Below the pieces are notes generated by a model. The model worked only from the letters and a program-made list of their open reading frames with translations, made no database searches and was not told the DNA's origin. Positions 59,015 to 64,000 of a stretch of 64,000 nucleotides of DNA are shown here, in pieces. How positions within the stretch are numbered: the first letter of the stretch is position 1; each line of letters begins with the position of its first letter. The stretch lies in contig JAGTTO010000001.1 in assembly GCA_018223435.1 (NCBI GenBank), positions 2,914,001 through 2,978,000 on the forward strand. The letters run 5' to 3'. The stretch is from Lachnospiraceae bacterium Marseille-Q4251. GTDB lineage: Bacteria > Bacillota > Clostridia > Lachnospirales > Lachnospiraceae. A program made the position numbers and the translations under genes.

Positions 59015-60604
59015 ATGAAAAAAGAACACTTGAAAAAAGCAGCGGCACTTTCCATGGCAGTCATGATGGCAGCCGGCAGCCTGGTAATCCCGGGCACAAC
59101 AGCGAAAGCTGCTTCCGAAGTTGATCATTCGGAAGAAATCACGATCACGATGATGACCACTGAGGCAGGAACACAGAAATTCCCGACAGAAGGTTATGTT
59201 TACGATGTGATCAAGGAGAAATTCAACATCAACCTGGAGGTTCAGCCGATCCCGGCCAGCGACTACGACACTAAGATTTCTACCGTGCTGGCTTCCGGAC
59301 AGATGCCGGACATCATCGGCGGTCTTCAGTCTGAGAAACTGCTGAAATATGCACCTACCGGTATGTTCCTGAATCTGACGGAGTATAAAGACTATGCACC
59401 GGACTATTTTGATCTGATGTATGGCGATGATCGTGCGGCAGAGACAAAGAAGGTAGAGAGTGACGGCAGCCTCTTCGGCTTCCAGAAATGTGAGTATAAC
59501 CGTATTGCAGTTGCTCAGATGGTAGCCATCCGTACCGACCTTCTGGAGGAGATCGGTGTGGAAGAACCGACCACTTTTGAAGAATATTATGATGATCTCT
59601 TAAAAATCAAAGAGAAACATCCGGATATGTATGGCTTCGGAACCAGAAACGGTACCAATTACCTGGTTGGCTCCTTTGCTTATGCACTGGGCACCGGCGG
59701 TTTCCCGACCTTTGCAACGACCAGAGGTATGTATTATGAGCCGGAAAGCGATTCCTATGTATACGGACCGACTTCCGAAAAATTTACTCGTGTGGTAGAA
59801 TTCTTACAGAATGCGTACAAAGACGGACTGCTTGACCCGGATTATGCGACGATGACCAAGGATGATCTCTTTGAGAAAGCATCCAGCGGAAAACTCATGA
59901 GCGTATATGACAACAACTCCTTCGTAGGTCGTGTATATAATCCGGCACTTCAGGAAATCGATGCAAATGCAAAATTTGATATCCTGAAACCTATGGCGAA
60001 CGAGGATGGCAATACCAGAAGCTATCGTTATGAGAAAGACTGGCCAAACAATAACAGTGTGATCAGTGTCAGAACCAAATATCCGGAGCGTGTAGTAGAG
60101 CTTCTGAACTGGATGTATACCGAAGAGGGAAGAATGATCACTAACTTTGGTGAAGAAGGTGTAAACTATACCGTAGATGAGGATGGAACCATCGTAACCA
60201 GCCAGGATATGATCGATGCACAGGCAGGTGCAAGTGATGTGGCAGCAGCAGTCAGAGGTGAGCTCGGACTTGGCCTTCAGGGGCTTGCACAGTATGTTGA
60301 TGAGAGTCTGGATGCCCAGATTACTGATCCGATCATGGTTGAGAATGCGGAGAAGATCGCAGAGTGGAGCGAAGAAGGTCTCATCGACTATTATCCGCTG
60401 TGGCCGTCCTTCACAGAAGAAGAGACTTCCCGTATCACCGAGCTGGAATCTAATATCAACAACGTATTCAACCAGGAGATCGATGGCTTTATTACCGGAA
60501 AATCCACCATGGATGACTGGGCAGGCTTTGTAGAGACTCTGAAATCTCAGGGAACAGAAGAGCTGGAGCAGATCTTTAACGACGCATACGCAAGAACAAA
60601 ATAA
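59015..60604 (+). CDS. Sugar ABC transporter solute-binding protein
   Basis: 529 residues behind AGAAAGGAG. Signal peptide MKKEHLKKAAALSMAVMMAAGSLVIPGTTAKA without a lipobox Cys, so it is secreted or bound otherwise rather than a typical lipoprotein. LplA-type family 1 fold: EITITMMTTEAGTQKFPTEGYVYDVIKEKFNINLEVQPIPASDYDTKI, then VVELLNWMYTEEGRMITNFGEEGVNYTV. It determines the operon's substrate, likely a complex or acidic oligosaccharide. A strong hairpin follows before the next gene. Confidence 0.9.
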   Translation: MKKEHLKKAAALSMAVMMAAGSLVIPGTTAKAASEVDHSEEITITMMTTEAGTQKFPTEGYVYDVIKEKFNINLEVQPIPASDYDTKISTVLASGQMPDIIGGLQSEKLLKYAPTGMFLNLTEYKDYAPDYFDLMYGDDRAAETKKVESDGSLFGFQKCEYNRIAVAQMVAIRTDLLEEIGVEEPTTFEEYYDDLLKIKEKHPDMYGFGTRNGTNYLVGSFAYALGTGGFPTFATTRGMYYEPESDSYVYGPTSEKFTRVVEFLQNAYKDGLLDPDYATMTKDDLFEKASSGKLMSVYDNNSFVGRVYNPALQEIDANAKFDILKPMANEDGNTRSYRYEKDWPNNNSVISVRTKYPERVVELLNWMYTEEGRMITNFGEEGVNYTVDEDGTIVTSQDMIDAQAGASDVAAAVRGELGLGLQGLAQYVDESLDAQITDPIMVENAEKIAEWSEEGLIDYYPLWPSFTEEETSRITELESNINNVFNQEIDGFITGKSTMDDWAGFVETLKSQGTEELEQIFNDAYARTK

Positions 60605-60627
60605 TACTCGGCGGAAAGCCAGACAAG

Positions 60628-60666
60628 AAAGAAACTGCCGTATTCGGAATGGACGGCAGTTTCTTT
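60628..60666 (+). promoter_or_regulatory. Intercistronic hairpin after binding-protein gene
   Basis: Perfect 14-bp stem AAAGAAACTGCCGT/ACGGCAGTTTCTTT without a good T-run. Such stems protect the abundant binding-protein mRNA and reduce downstream expression. Confidence 0.7.
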
Positions 60667-60687
60667 GGTATAAGGAGAGGAGAACTT

Positions 60688-63024
60688 ATGGGATACATAT
60701 TTCCGAAAGAACTTAAGATTGTGACGGAACAAGGAGAAAATGCCCGTTTTGCTGCAGATTTTCTGAAGGATGAGATCTTTTTCAGAAGTGGTGCGGTCAT
60801 TCCTGTGGAAAATGCAGCAGATGCAGACCGGGAAGCAGAGGCTGGAGAAGGTGAGATCCTTCTTCAGACAGACAGTGAACTGGAAGAAGAAACCTTCACA
60901 TTGACACGAAAGGGTGATGGAATCAAAATCCAGGCAGCGGATAAAAGAGGTTTCCTGTACGGAGTATCCTGGGTTCTCCGGAAAATGTACTTGAAAGACA
61001 GAAAAACCGGTTTTTCAGAGGAACTGACAGATATTAAGATCCAGCCATCCTACCGGATGCGTGGACATCAGCTGGGGTACCGGGACAAACAGAATACCTG
61101 CCCTGCCTGGACAGAGATCGAATACGAGCGTTATATCCGGGATCTTCTGATCTTTGGTTCCAACTCGATCGAACTTCTGCCGCCCCGGACGGATGATAAT
61201 CTTTTTTCCGGTCATTTTAAAAGAGATCCGTTTGAACTGATGATCGAGCTTTCCGGGATTATTCATTCCTATGGGATGGATGTACATGTCTGGTATCCGT
61301 ATCTCAGCCTTTCTATTGAAGGAGATACCTTCAAAAAGGAGATGGCAGAGAGGGAAAAAATCTTCAAAGCGGTTCCGTATATTGACGGTCTTCTGATCCC
61401 TGCAGGAGATCCTGGAGATCTGCCACCGAAGGAAATGTTTCAAGCGGCAAAGGCAACCGCAGATGTTCTCCACCGCTACCATCCGAATGCAAAAGTCTGG
61501 CTGGCTCCGCAGGCCTTTTCTCCGGAAGAACACTGGTATGAGGATTTTTATGAAGAGGTCTCCAAAGAACCGGACTGGCTCTATGGTGTCTGCTTTGCTC
61601 CTTGGGAAAAGGATCCGATCCAGGATATGTACGCCCAGCTTCCCGAACGCTACCAGAAAACGATCCGGAACTACCCGGATATCACCCACAACGTTAGCAG
61701 CCAGTTTGAGGTGCCGGGCTGGGATGAGGCGTTTGCCTATACCCTGGGCAGAGAGTCTTACAATGCCCGTCCCTATGCATTTCGGCAGATCCACGATTAT
61801 CATAAGGGATATGTACTGGGGTCCATCACATATTCGGAAGGTATCCATGATGACGTGAGTAAAATGGTATGGGGAAATCTGGACTATCGGGAAGAGGCAC
61901 CGGTAGAAGAGGCAATCCGTGATTATGTCCGCTTTTTCATCGATCCGGAACTGACAGAGGAGCTTTCCGGACTGCTCCTGAAGCTGGAGGATAGCTGGAC
62001 GGGAAAAATCCTGGAAAATAAAACAATCGATGAACTCTATGAAAAAATGATGCGTATCGATCAGAGCGTTTCAGAAGAGACAGGAAAAAATTTCCGCTAT
62101 CAGATGCTTCTTCTTCGCATTCTCGGAGATTATCAGACAAAGCTTCGGTATGCACATGATCAGCAGCTGGAAAGGGAAGCCTATGAAGCACTCCAAACAG
62201 GAGAAACAGCAGATGTGCGGGTGGAAAATGCACTGAACATTCTGCGGAAAACCTGGCTGGAGCCGGTAGGTGTGAAGGAACGTTTTCAGATGCAGCGACT
62301 GGCGGATGAATTGTATAAAAGCTGTAAGATCCAGCTTACAACTACCCGCCATAAAGGGCAGCATCTGGATCGTGGTGCCTGGCTTGATACACTGAATATG
62401 GCGCTGAATGATTTCCAGTATCTTCATCAGATGCTGAACCGGGTAAAGACTCTTAATACGGAAGAGGAGAAAAATCAGGCAGTAGAAGCGATCGTAAAAC
62501 GCTGTGATCCCGGAGAAGGAGGTCAGTATTTACGTCTTGGAAGCTTTGAAGGATTCTCTCATGTGAAACAGACGTTGACTTTTGCGGAAGATCCCTGTTT
62601 CGTCAGAAGTCCGCTGATGGCACACAGCACCTATCTTATCATGAAGACGTATGAATCCATTGGCTGGTATGATGAAGTACCATTTCCGATCGCATGGACG
62701 CATGGAGCGAGAAGTCTTTACGGAACGCCGCTTGTTGTTGAGATGGATGAACTGGATCCGCAGGCAGAATATGAGATTTCCGTTACTTATCAGAACATGC
62801 TTCTGTTTGATGACCATTTTCATTTGAAATTCTGGGCTGGCGAGGAACTGCTCCATACGGAACTGGAACGGAAATATAAAAATGGAATCGATCCGGATCC
62901 GACCTATACCTGGACGTTACCGAAAGCTTCTTATAAAGAAGGAAAACTGAAACTGACCTGGCAGACATATCAGCCGGAAGGCGGCTGCACTATATCCGAG
63001 ATTTGGATCCGAAAGAAAAACTGA
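60688..63024 (+). CDS. Glycoside hydrolase-like TIM-barrel enzyme (GH20/GH67-like N-terminus)
   Basis: 778 residues, started at ATG behind AGGAGAGGAG. Residues 1-125 look like the alpha/beta domain that precedes GH20/GH67 barrels (FPKELKIVTEQGENARFAADFLKDEIF, ADKRGFLYGVSWVLRKMY). The barrel follows with RGHQLGYRDKQN, IRDLLIFGSNSIELLPPRTDD, GMDVHVWYPY, GLLIPAGDPGDLPP and NYPDITHN, and the C-terminal third is helical plus a beta domain. I know related uncharacterised proteins from Bacteroidota and planctomycetes but no proven activity. Context suggests it releases the sugar acid cleaved by the DapA-family lyase. Confidence 0.7.
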   Translation: MGYIFPKELKIVTEQGENARFAADFLKDEIFFRSGAVIPVENAADADREAEAGEGEILLQTDSELEEETFTLTRKGDGIKIQAADKRGFLYGVSWVLRKMYLKDRKTGFSEELTDIKIQPSYRMRGHQLGYRDKQNTCPAWTEIEYERYIRDLLIFGSNSIELLPPRTDDNLFSGHFKRDPFELMIELSGIIHSYGMDVHVWYPYLSLSIEGDTFKKEMAEREKIFKAVPYIDGLLIPAGDPGDLPPKEMFQAAKATADVLHRYHPNAKVWLAPQAFSPEEHWYEDFYEEVSKEPDWLYGVCFAPWEKDPIQDMYAQLPERYQKTIRNYPDITHNVSSQFEVPGWDEAFAYTLGRESYNARPYAFRQIHDYHKGYVLGSITYSEGIHDDVSKMVWGNLDYREEAPVEEAIRDYVRFFIDPELTEELSGLLLKLEDSWTGKILENKTIDELYEKMMRIDQSVSEETGKNFRYQMLLLRILGDYQTKLRYAHDQQLEREAYEALQTGETADVRVENALNILRKTWLEPVGVKERFQMQRLADELYKSCKIQLTTTRHKGQHLDRGAWLDTLNMALNDFQYLHQMLNRVKTLNTEEEKNQAVEAIVKRCDPGEGGQYLRLGSFEGFSHVKQTLTFAEDPCFVRSPLMAHSTYLIMKTYESIGWYDEVPFPIAWTHGARSLYGTPLVVEMDELDPQAEYEISVTYQNMLLFDDHFHLKFWAGEELLHTELERKYKNGIDPDPTYTWTLPKASYKEGKLKLTWQTYQPEGGCTISEIWIRKKN

Positions 63025-63040
63025 CGACCTGTGACGAAGT

Positions 63041-63092
63041 CCTGTTTCTTCCATTATATATTATATATAAGGAAGAAACAGGGCTTTTTTTC
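63041..63092 (+). terminator. Intrinsic terminator of the IclR-controlled operon
   Basis: CCTGTTTCTTCC pairs with GGAAGAAACAGG around an AT-rich loop, followed by GC and seven T or more. Confidence 0.88.
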
Positions 63093-63160
63093 TTTGTCAA
63101 GGTAAAGTATTACAAAGCAATCGTAAATAACACCTTAAATCAGGCAAAATAGTAAAGAAC

Positions 63161-63189
63161 TTGACACCAAACAGAATCAATGTTATGGT
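63161..63189 (+). promoter_or_regulatory. cutC promoter
   Basis: TTGACA (63161), a 17-bp spacer and TATGGT (63184), 36 bp before the start codon. Confidence 0.6.
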
Positions 63190-63224
63190 AAATTCACCTA
63201 TAATAAGAAAGACAGGACAAAAAA

Positions 63225-63971
63225 ATGAAAGATTTTGTATTGGAAGCCTGTGTGGATTCAGTGGAATCTGCCCTGGCAGCAGTGAAGGGAGGAGCCAATC
63301 GGCTGGAGCTCTGCAGCAACCTGGTTATTGGGGGAACGACGCCTAGTCAGTGGCTCTATGAGGAGATCCGGAAGGAGTCTGATATCCGGATCCATGCGCT
63401 GATCCGGCCGCGTTTTGGCGATTTCTGCTACACGGATCATGAATTTGAGATCATCCGCAATGAGGTACGGATGTTCCGGAAACTGGGAGCTGAGGGCGTT
63501 GTCATTGGCATTCTCTGCCCGGACGGCACTTTAAATATGGAAGAGATGGAGAAACTGATGGAGGACGCAGGGGATATGTCTGTGACCCTGCACCGGGCCT
63601 TCGACGTCTGCCGGAACCCTTACGAGACCTTCGAGCAGGCGAAGCGCCTGGGAATTTCCACAATCCTGACCTCCGGCCAGAAGAACAGCTGTGTGGCAGG
63701 AAAAGAGCTGCTCCGTGAGCTGGTAGCCATGGAAAAAGGCGAGATCACGGTCCAGATCGGAAGCGGTGTGGATGCTGCCGCCATCCGGGAACTGCAGCCC
63801 TATACGGGAGCCCATGCCTTCCATATGACCGGAAAAGTCGTGCTGGAGAGCAGCATGCAGTACCGCAAGGAAGGCGTCAATATGGGACTGCCGTCCTTAA
63901 GCGAGTTTGAGATCTTCCGCACTGATGCGGAGAAGATCCGTGAAGCAAGAAAAGTACTGGAAGAATTGTAG
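63225..63971 (+). CDS. cutC: CutC-family protein
   Basis: 248 residues. Family signature at the start: FVLEACVDSVESALAAVKGGANRLELCSNLVIGGTTPS. Next come IHALIRPRFGDFCYTDHE, VIGILCPDGTLNMEEMEKL and VTLHRAFDVCRNP, and a C-terminal QIGSGVDAAAIRELQ. TIM-barrel protein long called a copper homeostasis factor, though its biochemical role is unsettled. The next gene begins 12 bp after the stop. Confidence 0.93.
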   Translation: MKDFVLEACVDSVESALAAVKGGANRLELCSNLVIGGTTPSQWLYEEIRKESDIRIHALIRPRFGDFCYTDHEFEIIRNEVRMFRKLGAEGVVIGILCPDGTLNMEEMEKLMEDAGDMSVTLHRAFDVCRNPYETFEQAKRLGISTILTSGQKNSCVAGKELLRELVAMEKGEITVQIGSGVDAAAIRELQPYTGAHAFHMTGKVVLESSMQYRKEGVNMGLPSLSEFEIFRTDAEKIREARKVLEEL

Positions 63972-63982
63972 GAGAAGAAAAC

Positions 63983-64000
63983 ATGTTTTTAGAGAAAAGT
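63983..64000 (+). CDS. Start of a further gene, cut by window end
   Basis: ATG behind AGGAGAAG, 12 bp after cutC; only MFLEKS is visible. Presumably co-transcribed with cutC; no identity can be given. Confidence 0.55.

Overview
The window looks like a chromosomal segment of a gut Lachnospiraceae (Clostridium cluster XIVa). Evidence: moderate GC, strong AGGAGG-type ribosome sites, LplB/YtcP-type sugar ABC transporters, GH42/GH38/GH95 genes, rhamnulose-phosphate aldolase, bile-salt-hydrolase remnants, a DUF134-NifX protein, and the IS256, IS605, IS66 and group II intron relics usual in that family. The genus cannot be fixed by reading alone. No rRNA, tRNA or CRISPR array was seen.

Layout. 1-5.3 kb: remains of a glycan-use locus. 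It has the end of a GH42 beta-galactosidase, an intact GH38 alpha-mannosidase, and a string of gene pieces (AraC regulator, sugar-binding protein, two permeases, a CxxC protein, GH95 fucosidase, a GDPD-like enzyme) joined end to end. 5.3-10.7 kb: HAD phosphatase, ClC channel, MATE pump, metallophosphoesterase, PAP2 phosphatase, small membrane protein. 10.7-13 kb: DUF234 ATPase plus acetyltransferase between two copies of an 80-bp hairpin. 13-23.5 kb: CstA with a coupled partner gene, NSS symporter, YjjG-like phosphatase, small alarmone synthetase, PHP phosphoesterase, HTH regulator, a palindromic repeat element, a His-rich 58-residue peptide, and a MarR-MATE pair. 23.5-29.5 kb: GGDEF/RhaD chimeric scar, GLUG-repeat surface protein, HD hydrolase, an IS605-type element with an unusual TnpB, DUF134-NifX. 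29.5-35 kb: an AT-rich accessory island (DUF1016 nuclease, replication-protein stub, IS256 copy 1, HxlR, broken pyrD, radical SAM). 35-42 kb: Hsp20 under CIRCE, ThrE-type exporter with a partner gene and divergent LysR, a 162-bp MITE-like palindrome, a MATE relic, a MATE pump behind a leader hairpin, a cytidylate-kinase-like protein. 42-50.4 kb: accessory DNA (TnpV, second IS605-type element, sortase-type surface protein, DUF4143 ATPase, IS256 copy 2, deleted IS66, group II intron 3' end). 50.4-64 kb: acetyltransferase, broken bile salt hydrolase, RhaD, isochorismatase-family hydrolase, second Hsp20 with DnaJ, an IclR-controlled sugar operon (DapA-family lyase, ABC transporter, GH-like TIM-barrel enzyme), and CutC.

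The most notable patterns are these. (1) Two IS256-family copies that look identical each have a perfect 8-bp target duplication, and both sit at the 3' edge of an intrinsic terminator. (2) A ~100-bp leader with a covarying hairpin lies both before the DUF1016 gene and before a 42-residue ORF 12.8 kb away. (3) Two IS605-type loci keep an intact tnpB but have a wrecked tnpA. (4) Many gene fragments are fused at abrupt joints, which are either real deletion scars or assembly chimeras. All family names come from motif recognition by eye; no search was run.
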